From assembly GCA_013398175.1 (NCBI GenBank), contig VZRZ01001141.1, positions 128,875-192,874 on the forward strand: a stretch of 64,000 nucleotides of DNA. Direction: 5' to 3'. The notes under the pieces were generated by a model. The model made no database searches. It saw only the letters and a list, made by a program, of their open reading frames with translations, and was not told the DNA's origin. Below are positions 10,370 to 43,307 of the stretch, piece after piece (position 1 is the stretch's first letter; every line of letters starts with the position of its first letter). The stretch comes from Climacteris rufus (Eukaryota; Chordata; Aves; Passeriformes; Climacteridae). The position numbers and the translations under genes are program-made.

Positions 10370-11239
10370 TGTTATGGTCCTGTTTATTAAGGTTATTTAG
10401 ATATTTCTCTGCCTGAATTAAGGCACAAATGAGACCATATGCCAGTGTCAATAGCATGGATTTTATTTGAAAGACAGAAAAGAGAAAGAAAGTCAAAGAA
10501 ATGAATAGAAAATGAGGTGGGGGGACAGAAAGAGAGTGACAGATAAAGAAAATATCACCACTCCATGGATCCCAATGATGTTGTGTTGATCCGCTCCAGC
10601 TGGTCTTCTTGATGGCAAGGGTCCCCCAAAAGTATAGAATTCCCTGGGTTAATATACTCTCCAGCCAGGTGGCAATGTCCAGGCATGTCGCCCTGGGGGA
10701 GGGGGGCAGCCTCTCACAGCACTCTGGATCTGTTGCGTCACGTGCAGTCTGTGGTGCGAAGTCCCTGGGAGGCACTTTGGAGGGTCTTTGATGGATTATG
10801 ACTCCCCCTCAGCTGCCTCTAACATGAAAGTCCTGTGGGTGCGACCTGTGGGGTTGGAGGTTTCACAGCTGGGCCAGTTTGTAGAAGGGAGGATGGGTGT
10901 TCAGTGCTTCTGGGCAGAGGTTGCACCACACACCCAAAAACCTCCTCCCCCCCATACCTTGGTTGGGGGGCAAGTCTGTGTAAACCTGGCTTCTGTGAGT
11001 TGTATTCTCTCCCCACCCAAAACTCAGCCAAGGATGATCCTCAGCGCTGGCCTTTTGTGGATGCATACCTTTCCCTCAGCCTGAGATGATTGAACAATAA
11101 TTTTTCCCTTTATCTAATCAACAGTTTGACTTTCAGTCCAAAGTCTCAGTCTTCAAGGAGGCTTCTCTTTAGTTGTAGTTTCTTAATGAGCAAAACTTGG
11201 TGTCAATATTTGAGGCATGAACTTTTGAAGTCTCTGACA
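10370..11239 (-). mobile_element. Solo LTR of an endogenous retrovirus, 870 bp
   Basis: The element starts TGTTATGG and ends CTCTGACA, so it has TGT...ACA ends. It interrupts a plus-oriented CR1 copy and is flanked by CAAGA/CAAGG. Minus orientation is inferred: the reverse strand carries AATAAA at 10462-10467, about 90 bases from its 3' end, which would leave a short R-U5 segment. There is no internal coding region, so this is a recombined solo LTR. The open frames inside it are not conserved retroviral genes. Confidence 0.75.
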
Positions 11240-11244
11240 CAAGG
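11240..11244. repeat. Right target-site duplication of solo LTR
   Basis: CAAGG, the right partner of the pentamer at 10365-10369. It matches the pre-insertion CR1 sequence better than the left copy does. Confidence 0.7.
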
Positions 11245-11320
11245 TGGTGATTGGTCAAAGACTGGACTTGATGATCTCAGAGGTTGTTTCCAAATTAAAT
11301 GATTCTGTGATCCTGTGATC
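11245..11320 (+). mobile_element. CR1 LINE fragment, 3' remainder of the split copy
   Basis: Continues the CR1 copy of 10050-10364: TGGTGATTGGTCAAAG, then GGACTTGATGATCTCAGAGG, then the terminal ATGATTCTGTGATCCTGTGA microsatellite-like end that marks CR1 3' termini. Confidence 0.85.
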
Positions 11321-12370
11321 ATCTGGTTCCAAGCTCTCTTGCCATGGCCAGGAACACCTTTCATTAGACCAGGTTGTTCAGAGCTCCATCCAACCTAGCC
11401 TTGAACATCTCTAGGGATGGGGCATCCACAGCTTATCTAGGCAGCTTGTTCCAGTGCCTCACCACCCCCACAGTAAAGGATTTCTTCATAATATCGAATC
11501 TAAATCTACCCTTTTTATCCTAAAGCCACTGCTCCTTGTTCTACCACTACATATCTTTGTCAAAAGTCCCTCTCCATCTTCCTTGTAGGCTCCTTTATAT
11601 ACCAGAGGGTACTATGTCATCCCAAAGTCTTCTCCAGGCTGAATAACCACAACTGCCTCAGCTTTGCTTCTTAGGAGAGGTGCTTCATCCCTCTGATAAT
11701 TTTCATGGCCTTTCTCCGGACTCACTCTCACAGGTCTGTGTCCCTCCTGTGCTGGCGACCCCAGAGCTGGATGCAGTGTTCCAGATAGGGTCTCACCAGA
11801 GCAGAGCAGAGGGGCAGAATCCCCTCCCTGGCCCTGCTGGCCACACTGCTTTGGATGCAGCCCAGATGTGGCTGGGTCTCTGGGCTCCGAGTGCACAGTT
11901 GCCTCATATTCAACTTTTCAGCTATGAGAACCCACAAGTCTTCCACTGCAGGGATACTGTCAGTGGGTTCACTTCTGTACACATGGGACTGCCCTGGTCC
12001 ATGTGCAGCACCTTGCACCTTCGATGAATGACTTAATGAACGACATTAAGTTCTTGTAGGTCCACTTCTCAGATTTGTCCAGGTTCCTCTGGATGGCATC
12101 CCACTCTTTTGTTTTTGTGTCAAGTGCACCACTCAGTTTCATGTCATCTGCAAACCTGCTGAGCATGCACTCGATCACACTGTCTACGTCATTTATAAAG
12201 ATACTGTCTTCCAGCTTAGGGGGCTGGGTACCAGGAGGACACCTGGTCTTACTTTTAAAGACTGAGGCAGAAAAGGCCTTCAGTACCTCAGCCTTTTCCT
12301 TATCCATCATCAGTGTCTTTTCCCATGAAGACAATAAAGTTCTGCCTCTTTGTCCTGGCTGGGCACTGAG
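11321..12370 (-). mobile_element. Long CR1 LINE fragment, minus orientation
   Basis: Shows the reverse-complement CR1 order: TAGACCAGGTTGTTCAGAGC, a GGATGGGGCATCCACAGC-like stretch, TTGTTCCAGTGCCTCACCAC, AAAAGTCCCTCTCCATCTTC, CAGAGCTGGATGCAGTGTTC, GTCCATGTGCAGCACCTTGC and a GGTTCCTCTGGATGGCATCC-like stretch. It extends well into the former reverse-transcriptase 3' region. Numerous stops and indels show it is dead. Confidence 0.85.
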
Positions 12371-12700
12371 GATCCCGAGTGAGCTGGGGGCCGGGAAGCG
12401 GGAAGGGCATGTCTCACTGTGCCCGTGCCAGCTGGGAGGCTCCTGCTGGGGGCCTGCAGACCCTGGGGCAGAGCATGGGTGTCGCCAGCACCTCCTGCCA
12501 CCAGCCACTGGCCCCAGGCAGGCCTCCCCACCTTGGGAACAGCACCCTGTGCAGCAGCCTGGGGCTTCTCCGCAGTACACACCTGATCTCAAACAGCTTC
12601 TCTCGGACAGCGACCCCTTAGCTCCGTCACACCGCCTTTAAACCCATGTATTTCTTGTGTTCTGTATATTTATATCACATATTTGTATTATATTGATATT
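12371..12700. other. GC-rich segment between CR1 copies
   Basis: A GC-rich block of about 270 bp (12371-12640) followed by an AT-rich spacer. Open frames on both strands (for example 11969-12592 minus and 12075-12641 plus) run through it, but they mix CR1 remnants and proline/glycine-rich composition and match no family I know. It may be a further internal piece of the neighbouring CR1. Confidence 0.4.
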
Positions 12701-12704
12701 TTCC

Positions 12705-13606
12705 TTATCAATGATCTGGACAAGGGATCAACTGCCCCCTCAGTCAGTTTGTGGGTGGCACCAAGTTGGGCAGAAGAGTTGATCTGCTGGAGGGGAGGAG
12801 GGCTCTGCAGAGGGGTCTGGACAGGCTGGATCAATGAGCCAAGGCAAGTGGTATGAGGTTTGACATGACCAAGTGCCAGGTCCTGCTCTTGTGAACCCCC
12901 CTTTGTTGGGTCACAAAAGCCCCAAGCAGCTGTAGGCTGCGGGCAGAGTGGCTGGAAAGCTGCCCGGCACAAAGGGACCTGAAGGTACTGGTCAATACCA
13001 GCTGAACACGAGCCAGCCTGTGCAGAGGAAGACCAACGGCGTCCTGGCTTGTATCAGCAACACAGGGTGTTCAGCAGGACCAGGTAAGAGATTGTGCCCC
13101 TGTACTTGGCCCTGGTGAGGCCACACCTCGAATCCTGTGTTCAGTTCTGGGCCCCTCACTGCAGCACAGACATTGAGGTGCTGGAGCAAGTCCAGAAAAG
13201 GACAATGAAGCTAGTGCAGGGTCTGGAGCATAAGTTCTATGAGGAGTGGCTGAGGGAGCTGGGGGTGTTTAGTGTGGAGAAAAGGAAGCCCAGGGATGAG
13301 TTTATAGCTCTCTGCAAGGAGGTTGTAGTGAGGTGGAGGTCAGTCTCTTCTCCCAGGTAACAACTGATGGGACAAGAGGCTCAAGTTGCACCAAGGGAGG
13401 TTTAGACTGAATATTAGGATAAATCTGTTTATAGGGAGGGCTGACAGGCATTAGAACTGCTCTAGGCAGTTGAGTCACCATCGCTATAGGAGTCTAAAAG
13501 AGGTGTAGACATGGTAGAGGCATGGTTGAGTGGTGTGCTTGGCACTGTTTAGTTTATGGTTGGACTTGATGATCTCAGAGGTCTTTTCCAACCTAAACGA
13601 TTCTAA
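12705..13606 (+). mobile_element. CR1 LINE fragment, plus orientation
   Basis: CR1 3' region in forward order: ATCAATGATCTGGACAAGGG, GGTGGCACCAAGTTGGGCAG, TACTTGGCCCTGGTGAGGCC, TATGAGGAGTGGCTGAGGGA, and ending GACTTGATGATCTCAGAGGT with CCAACCTAAACGATTCT. Many indels relative to the usual CR1. No intact frame. Confidence 0.85.
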
Positions 13607-13697
13607 TCTGAGCAGCACAAGTTTCCTCATTTGCTATGCATCTATCCTATTGCTTCAACAAGAAAATCGACCTGTTTTTTGTCTTAAGAGAGTATTA

Positions 13698-13935
13698 TAG
13701 AATTATGGACTATCCTAAGTTGGAAGAGACCCACAAGGATCATTGAGTCCAGAGCATGGCCCTGCACAGCACCATTTCCAAGAGTCCCCCCATGTGTCTG
13801 ACAGCATTGTTCAAACACTTCTTGAACTCTGTCAGGCTGGTGCTGTTACCACTTCCCTGGGAAGCCTATTTCAGTCTGTGCTTAACGGCCCTCTGGGTGA
13901 AGAACCTTCTCCTAAGATGGCATTTTATTTCTAGA
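13698..13935 (-). mobile_element. CR1-type LINE fragment, minus orientation
   Basis: Starts with TAGAATTATGGACTATCCTA and AGTTGGAAGAGACCCACAAG, then CTTGAACTCTGTCAGGCTGG and GGGTGAAGAACCTTCTCCTA. This is the reverse-complement 5'-to-3' order of an old CR1 subfamily end. Confidence 0.75.
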
Positions 13936-14259
13936 AGATGATTAAAAAAAATCTTTCATGTTGTATGATCAAAAATAAAATTCTCTATTATTCTTTCAAG
14001 AATTTTTATTGTATAAGGATAAAGAGCTGAAATGGTGAGGATGAATTTAAGACTCTAAGACGTAAATCCCATGAAGGAATTCCATAGTTTTGTGTCAGTT
14101 TTAAATCACAGCAGATTTTAAAATGATGTTCAGAACAGTGTGAAACACATCAACAGTGATGTTTCCAGTTACTTGAACAGAAGGAGTCCCTGAACTGAAA
14201 CAGTGTACTCAGGGAAGTCAGCCATTCCAGACTAATACTGTTCAAAAGGAAAATAAGAT

Positions 14260-15021
14260 ACACAAGGTTTGTCTAGAATATATACTTTATTATTTGCAGT
14301 CTGTGTAATTATTTTAATATGTGACTGAATTTCTACACCGTTTTCTCTGTTGAAGCACATCCTGGTCTCTCCAACCACCCAGTCAATTGCACCTTTATTA
14401 TGTACAGTCAGTATTTATGAATATTGCATATGCATCTATGAGCTTAGAAAAATAACATGCAAGGAAAATTGTTACCATGAAAATGATAAAAAATAAAGAT
14501 AGGTAAAACAGTCAATCCCCTTTTTAGTGTGTTATGGCTTTGCACCAAGTATCAGATGTCAAAACAAATAGCTTCAGATGCTTCTTGTTAAAGGCACTTA
14601 CTGTTCTTCAAATACACTTTCACATTTAGTTCTATTGCGTTAAGAAGTGTATCTCTGGGATCATACTTTCAAAACACAGCAGAACAATCCAAAAAGGCAG
14701 CATTAATAAAAAGGAAAAAAGGGGTTTTATGTTAAAATATGAAAATATGAAGAATTAACACAAACTGTAAGGATTTGGTCCTTATAAAACAGGCAACAGC
14801 ATTCAGGCAATAGTGATTTCTTTTCATAGACACTGACCAAATAATATCCCCAAAAAATGAACTCTTCCAGTTCCAGTGTATAGATATGTCTGAGTCGAGT
14901 AGCGTACCCTCTAACACCACCCCCAGTAAAAATACAGCTTTTCAAGACTTAACTACTGCTCCACTTTGGCTGTGAAGGAAGAAACCTCAAAAGAGTGTTA
15001 GACGTGGACATACTAGTAAGC
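14260..15021 (-). other. TJP2: TJP2 3' untranslated region with polyA signals
   Basis: The region follows the TJP2 stop codon on the minus strand. It is AT-rich, repeat-free and carries AATAAA on the minus strand at 14394-14399 and 14286-14291, with a further one near 14004-14010. The end near 14265 is inferred from the second signal. Use of the third signal would extend the message into the region next to the CR1 cluster. Confidence 0.55.
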
Positions 15022-36056
<21,035 letters not shown>

Positions 36057-36065
36057 GCCTGGGGC

Positions 36066-39000
36066 CTGTTGCACACAGAAACCAATTAGTAAAACACACA
36101 GCATACAACCACTTAAATTAAAATGTGAAATACCCCACTAGAACACAGGTTTATATACACATTCTAATACTTTTGTAGAGTTAGTATGAAATCTGTGTAT
36201 TTCAATTAATGATGATTTTTCTTTAAAAAGGCAAAAAAATATTTATAAGTCCAGGGTGATAGAATCCCTTCACGTTTCAATGATTTGACATCTCATTCTG
36301 ATTTTCTGGAAAAGCCTTTATTCAGCAAAAGCATTTAATTCAGATCAACTAGCATTCTATAGCCCTGATTCCAAAAACACACAAAATACTTATGGAAGAC
36401 CTATCTGTCCCAGTATGCAGTACAATTAGCAGTTGAAACTGAGGTTTTCAAAATAAACTGGACTTCAGATCTTTTGTGTCTTGTTTATGTACTTTTAAGA
36501 AAATGTTTTGTCTATTATGAATTACACAACTAAATATTTAGGTTCCCATCAAGAAATTAAATTTTACAGAAAAGCGCAATATATCACTATATAATACGGG
36601 CATAGCCATTTCTGTGACACTTCTCAGAAACACTTTTTTCCCCCACATTTCCAGTTAAAACTGATCATGAACCGATCATTTTATCTTACATGATATAACC
36701 TGAAATCTTTCCAACATCACAGCTTAAAATATAATACAGAATAATCACCCAGCTGTGATGCATCACATAGTACACAGCCAGCCCCTTCAGTGTTTGCCCT
36801 GTAAAACCAGCAGAAAAATGAGCCACATTTGACACACTACAAACATTTCAAAACGCAAACCATCCATTGCAGAAAAAAACATCCAGGCATTGCATAAGTA
36901 TGTGCATGCACATATTCAAGCCACATGTTTTATTTGTTTTTACTGAAAGTGGTCTTCCTTCTTGTGAATCTCAGAAAACTGAATTTCAGACAGAAGCTTG
37001 GTTCAGACTTAATGGTCTCTTTAAAGGCATCATAGGGAATACTGCCAACTAAACTCCAAAACAATAGACAGAGAAGTGACTCAAGAAGGCATCCCTTGTA
37101 TTTTCAGAGTAAGACTTCTGGCACTACACAACTGTTCAGCAAGCTACGGCCGTTATTCTTATATGAAAATAAACCCCATGATGTATAGTTCCAGTTGATT
37201 TTTTGCACCCCAAAGAGGAACTAGATTTTCCATTGCACATTCACTGTATTAAAAATCAAATGTAAAAATAAGTCCTGCTCAAAGATCCTGAGAGAAAATG
37301 CAAAACATTCAGGATTCTTACCAGGAATTGCACAACACTGAACAGTGTTAAATTTCCCCTGTTCTGCCAGAAAATGAACAATGCTTTCCAGTTTCCAGAA
37401 TCTCTGGGGTCTAATTAAAGATAAAATAATTAAAAATAGATGTAGGAGATGATGGCTTATACTAGAAATAATACACACATGTAATTCTAAATTTTGATTT
37501 GTCTAGATCAGACAAGAATGTGTTCATGACTTTTAGTACTAAAACATGCGTCTTGAGGTCAGTGCTGAATGTGCTAAAACACATAGTGAAATTATTTTAT
37601 CTGATATTTCCATTTAATCATCTGATATGTCTAAGCTTTCAACTATCTGAAACTGAAGTGTCTTACTAGATATATACCCTTACACAGAGAATCTTTTCCA
37701 CAAGTGAAAAATTCCTCCTTAACTAAGCTCTTTTTTTGAACTGCTGTGGTGCTGCCGTAAATGGAAATTACTAGGCTTGCTTGTCTGACAGGTAGGAAAA
37801 TATGCAAACAGTTCACCTACTACTGTCTCTTGGTATACCATCACAGTCCTGCTTTTCTATATGGTATTTTTAAGCTCTGCTCTAATCAAAAAACAAGACT
37901 ATGCTAAAGAGGGGTCTCGGTGTCATTTAAATTCCAGCTGACTTCACAGAATAACATTTTAGAAAGTCAGTACCAAATGATGGGTAAAATTTGAAGGACA
38001 AGAAGGTGGGTTCAAATTTTGTAGAAGCAGGGAAGATGGGAAATCTTTTCCATCCTTCTGTCAGTAAGAAAGCCTCAACAACATACACGTATAACAAGAA
38101 CATCACTTAAATTCAGTTTGTACTGTGTGCAGCTCTTACCAGCACTACCTCCCAGGCAAGAACACTGAGGCCAGCTCTGAGCAGGCTCAAGAGTAAGGCA
38201 GGCAGAATGCAGCTGAGGAGAGCTTACTACCCACAGGGACAAAGAAAGGCCTGAGAAATGACTGCTCACTCAGTACAACACCTCAGAAAAAGGACTGAGG
38301 AAAGCACCATAAAGATACCAGGGATGGACGCAAAGGTATGAACCAGGAAATTTACAGGGATTTCCTTCCAGAAAACTAGGCTTTCCATGAGCAGTGGCAT
38401 GAGTACAACCTTGTGCACACGTGGAGAGATGTATTGTATAGTAAATCAAAGCATCATAAGCCTACAGAATTAAGCTTACTTTGCTCTGACAAATAAGTCT
38501 TACGGTATCTGGTCAAAAAAGAAAAGTAGTAAGAATGAAAGAGAAACTACTGCCTACAGATACTATAATTAAGATCTTGCAAGATGTTGACCCCATAGTA
38601 TCATCTCATTTGTGCCTAGAAAAAATTCCACATAGTATCAATGACTGTTTCAGGTACATTCTGTGTGAATTTTGAGGGTTTCTTTTTAGCTCAAAAATGT
38701 TACTGAAAATTAAACAAAAGATAATTAAGTAATTAACTTATAAATTTGCAAGTATTTGTTAAAGTAATCCATTTTTAGAAACTGCTCCTTGGAAAACTGT
38801 CTCCCATTTGCTGTACGCTACATCAGGGAAGGAAAGCACACTATGTACTTGCAAAGCTGATTTTGTACAATGTAATTACCAAGACAACATGATGAGTTCT
38901 GCTGTACTGATAAAGCTATGCAGGCTCTGCAACACAGTTCAGAGAACTGAATGGTCACCTTGGAAGCCCATAAGGCAAAAACAATCTCTAAACAATAATC

Positions 39001-39897
39001 TCTTTAACATTATAAAATGTGCTGCTGCTTGCCATTGTCACAATGCTATCCCATACCATCAGAATAACGGAGAAGATTGAGAGGGAGGGAGAGACTACAA
39101 ATGTTATACATCTTCAGCTGGGGACTTGATCAAACTAATATCTATCTTGACCCGAATTGCGAAATTCCTGTACTCCACATTTAGTGATGGGACTCTCCTC
39201 TGAATGCATCAAGTGATGAGTTATGAAAAGCCTTCATCACCTTGCCAATTTCTTCATACTTCATCTGTAAGGAAACACAAAGGGATCCTGAGCAGCTTGT
39301 GCATCCCTTACAGGATCGCAGTTTCACTGCAAGATTGCACACCAAAACACTGGAGAGAGAAAGGCAGGCAAAATGGTTAAGAACCCCACCTCCAGTTACT
39401 AACAGTAACTGTTTTACAAGTCTACCCAGGTTTCACACAGACAACAGACTACCTGCAGTAAATGCAAATAACTGTAATTAGCTAATCTAAATTCATTAGG
39501 GACTAAAGTCAGTCCATTTCTAATTAGAACACTGTACTCTGGATTTGCTTAAATCTGTCTAATGCTCACATACTAATATGATAGGTGCTTTCTACATACC
39601 CAAAATAGACTGCTTAGCAGAATCTTTGGCAGGAAACTAGTCAAAGTGCTAAAATCGCCTGTGTACTACAAACAGGCAGCTGTTGCAGCTCTAACTGACA
39701 GTCATCAGAGATTTATGCAATTACTTGCTATTGAGAGATCACCGAAGACAACTTCATTCAGGATGAAAGACGAACAAAACCAGAAGACCCACTGCAACAA
39801 TCCTCTGGCTATAAAAGTGAGTTGGAGAGGGGAGGGATATACGAGGGGAGGAGGGGAAGAAGAGACTTGGAGCAAGATGCAATAAAAAGCAACTCAC
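36066..39897 (-). other. TJP2 intron, no other feature seen
   Basis: AT-rich intronic DNA of about 3.8 kb between the alternative first exon and the first common exon. I found no recognisable repeat family or conserved exon. Open frames here are short and of unspecific composition. Confidence 0.6.
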
Positions 39898-39969
39898 GTG
39901 CCCTTTCAAAATCCCCAACTTTTTGACTGCATGTGACCACATTCTCTGCAGAGCTTGAGCTGTCTTCAT
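39898..39969 (-). CDS. TJP2: TJP2 alternative first coding exon (24 residues)
   Basis: An ATG at 39969-39967 opens a 72-base coding stretch beginning MKTAQALQRMW and ending at a consensus donor (CAC, then GTGAGT; GT at 39896-39897). It joins in phase 0 to the Ala-Pro-Gly-Met-Glu-Glu-Leu exon. From memory, a human TJP2 isoform starts with a very similar MKTAQALQRMW peptide, which supports a real, conserved alternative start. The ATG context has A at -3. A pyrimidine run and CAG just upstream (ending about 39986) may mark it as an internal exon with a short leader rather than a true first exon. Confidence 0.75.
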
Positions 39970-42690
39970 TGTTGCAGGACATAATCTGTGAGGGAATGCC
40001 GTACATCCCGTCTTTTCATCTGTTTCCACCACTCAACACGGTTATGTAATTCTAATACAATAGTGGCCTACATACTCAAACAAATCCTGCCATCAGTTTC
40101 ACACAGAAATGCATCAAAACCACAGCAGGGAAATGTACTGTGAGTTTAACTAACTTTCACTTTAGGAGATCCCAGGAAAACGCAGTGCTGTAATCTCATG
40201 TTTATTTGTTTTTAAATTAAGTGTCAGAAACAGATCACTATGCAGCACCTCATTCTTCTTCCAAGCACATACGGGTTCACCCCACCAGGGACCTAATTTA
40301 AACGTAAAAGAAAAAAGGCTTAAAAAGCACAGTATTATTTGAAAATTCATATATTGACTATAATATTTTACAGTTTTTGCAGAACTGTGGGCTTGGCTCC
40401 AGCAAGCAAAAAGAGAAATAGAGACAAAACTATAATCACTGCAAATAACAGTGTTTGCCCTCAAACATTTAGTAAGGTATTTGTAAGAATGATAAGCTAA
40501 TCATACAGCTGAACAGAGAGGATAGTTTACTGGAAAACAGGTCAAGCTATCAGTTCCATTTGTGCTGCATGAATGCTGTGAAATTTAAGCCTCAAGTGAA
40601 CTTTTCCCCTAGACTTTATGTAAGTTTCATAGGCAGTGAACCGATTGGAACACATGCCAAGTTCTGTGCACAATGCTAACCAAAACCTCCACACATAGAC
40701 TGCATTCTTCACTAGCAGAACAATTTTACCTGATGAAGACTATGAATTCAAACAGCTATGGAAAACGTGAAAGGTTGTGTTGTTTGGTTTTCTTTTTTTA
40801 GGGGGCGGGGTGGAGGAGGAGGGCTGTAATGCATGTGGGACAACGAATGCATTCAAGTTTTTCCATTCAAAATGAAGACTGAATTCAGCATTCTACATTT
40901 TGACTGTGACCCCATCTCTGCACTAGCCAGCCAACTAGGATGAACAGAGGCTTATGCCTTCATCACTGAGCTGCCAGGAGTGAACACCAAGGGGATCCAG
41001 GAGATGCACACTGACACCAGCCCACAACTTGGGTTTCCCAATTGGACATGAGTAAGACTGTTATTAGAGTCTGGTCAAAATAGTTTAGAATCTACATCAA
41101 CATTTCAAAAGAGCAAACACATTCCTCTCAACAAACTCGCATTCACAGCTTCCAAAACTGTTTTCATTTATTCACTTTTTTAGTTTTACAAAAACGGCAG
41201 GAAGAAGAAACAAATGTATGTCTTTGAGACTTCTCTAGCCCTGTGTTCTTAGCTTTTCTGCTTTCCTCCTCCTTGCCCTGACAAAGCTTCAACAGCAGCA
41301 CTCCAAAAAAAGAAAACAACACTGTCTATGAGCTATAGCAGTTATAACAGCAAGAACTCTTCTTTCTTGGTTTTGGACTTTCTCTTTCTCTAAAGGAACA
41401 TAATGAGAAAGACAGATGCTTAGGCTCCACCAAAATTTAAAAGGGAGTTTTTCTGAAAAGAAATTTTAAAAAGTAATCAGGAAATACAGCAATGTTGCTG
41501 CAAGTGAAGAGACCAAAGAGTTAAGAGGAAGATGAAGCATTTGGAATGAAGCATTTTGCATTTGGATGTTTCATTCTGAAGGAAAACAGTATCTTCAGAA
41601 TAGGAATTACTCAATTCAATTTTTTTAAAGTGAGATGGAAAGATTTTTTTTTTAACTAACAAACAAGCATTATCCCAGATACTGTCCTTTCACCTTAGCT
41701 GCATGCCTCTATACAAAGGCTAACTATAATGGGACACTGTAGCCTAACTTCACTCCTAGCACAACATTACAAAAGCAACTACAACCCTTTTACATATCAC
41801 ACCATATCATGCACACAGACACTTAAAACTGAAACTCTTTTTAAAAGCAAGCTCGATTCCAGTGACAGATACACATGCTGGTCCTTTGCAACAGTCTATA
41901 CTGACAATTAAATGTTTGTGAATCATGGGAGGAAAGATAAATTGAAAACTAAGCATGATGATGTGTTCTACACACTGGGAATGTGAAAAGAAAAACAGAG
42001 CTCCTAGAAAACTCAACAGAGGAACCTCAGAACATCACAACAAAACCTTACAGCAGCCCACTCACCCAGGTGAAAAAGTTTTACACTTAGCACTGTTTTG
42101 ATCTCTTCCTTTACAGACAGTGATGAAAAAGGGTGTTTCCTCACACATAATCTATACAAGGTTGTCCAAGTAAGCAGAAAGGAAACCTGAAATGTTCTTA
42201 TTGGCTCCATCATGGAAGTGAGACAAAAAAAGAGATCCTGGCCCTCCACCTTTTCCTCTCCCCCTTCATCTGCTACTTTGGACTTCAGTATAAAAACCTT
42301 GAAAGCTGAGTCTAGGTTTTCCCTAAAGACAGACTATTACAACGAAGATGACCAAGAACTTCAAGCTTAACTGAAAGCCACCAGCCTGTAAAAGATGGAG
42401 GGCAAAGGACTCTTCTAGCTCTGAACAGGAGCAGCCAGGTGGAGGGTCTTCAAAGTTGCATCAAGACATCATCAGTATTCCTGGTCTCAAAGACCAGGTA
42501 TACTATCAGAGGAATCAGAAACTGCCCTTACACGTCACCTGCCTGCATAATGGCAATTATGACAGACAAAAAAGGATGGCCCTGGATTTACAGGCCTTCA
42601 AAGATCTGATCCACTTCAATTTCTGGATTACCCTAAAGAAATGCCCTCTATAGACAGTGAAGGCTCAGTGAAATGAGAAGCAAGCTGTAC
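39970..42690 (-). other. TJP2 5' intron, no feature seen
   Basis: Intronic or 5'-flanking DNA upstream of the alternative first exon. T/A-rich with no identifiable transposon or exon. There is no CpG-rich promoter in this part. Confidence 0.55.
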
Positions 42691-42695
42691 ATCAG

Positions 42696-43307
42696 TGTGT
42701 GGTGTGAAGGGCCATACTAAAAGCGCTTATGGCCGGATGCTCTCGAGGTAGCGACAGCGCCTTTATGCGTGCATGATCCCTGCCGGGGTGAGTTGTGTAA
42801 CTCTCCCAAAGAACAGAGTTCTACCTACCGCAGATAACCTGTTTCTGCTGGCTCTTCTGGGACGAGAGTTTCCCCAGGCGTGGTGTGCTAGCGCTGACGA
42901 GAACAAAAGGCTACACAGAGGGCTCTTCCCTGGGATAACAGCCATTTATTGAGTCCAGTGTTGCGTTGTGAGGGTCCAGAGTTATCCAGGTGGCGGAGTA
43001 ACCCAGAAGAAAGAGCCAGGCGGAAGCCCTGCAGGGCTCTTATAAAGGGAGATGGGACCAGGAAACACCCAATGGGAAACGGCATAGTTCAAAGTGACCA
43101 GTGGAGAAGAGCTTCCCAGGGCATAGCCATATATGGCATCTGAGATATGGGTACAGGTAACACAAGGGAAATACGGGATTTTACGACAGCTCAGGCAGAG
43201 GGTTCAGATATTGGAGGAATAAGGCTGAGGGCCTTGCCCTTGGCTTTCTTCGCACCAATCCTGAAGCTCAAACAAAGCAGCTTCTGCCAAGCACGCTGCT
43301 ACACACA
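42696..43307 (-). mobile_element. Probable solo LTR in TJP2 5' intron
   Basis: The block is bounded by TGTGTGGTGTGAAGG on the left and GCTGCTACACACA on the right, giving TGTG...CACA ends. It is higher in GC than its surroundings. Read on the minus strand it has a TATA-like box (CCCTTTATAAGAG, 43036-43048) and AATAAA about 90 bases further (42945-42950), as expected for U3-R-U5. No convincing target-site duplication could be read, so the limits are approximate. No coding capacity. Confidence 0.55.

Noticed and set aside
11969..12641. Overlapping open frames of about 190-207 codons on both strands
   Set aside because: They combine reverse-complement CR1 sequence with a GC-rich block; frames on both strands argue against coding.
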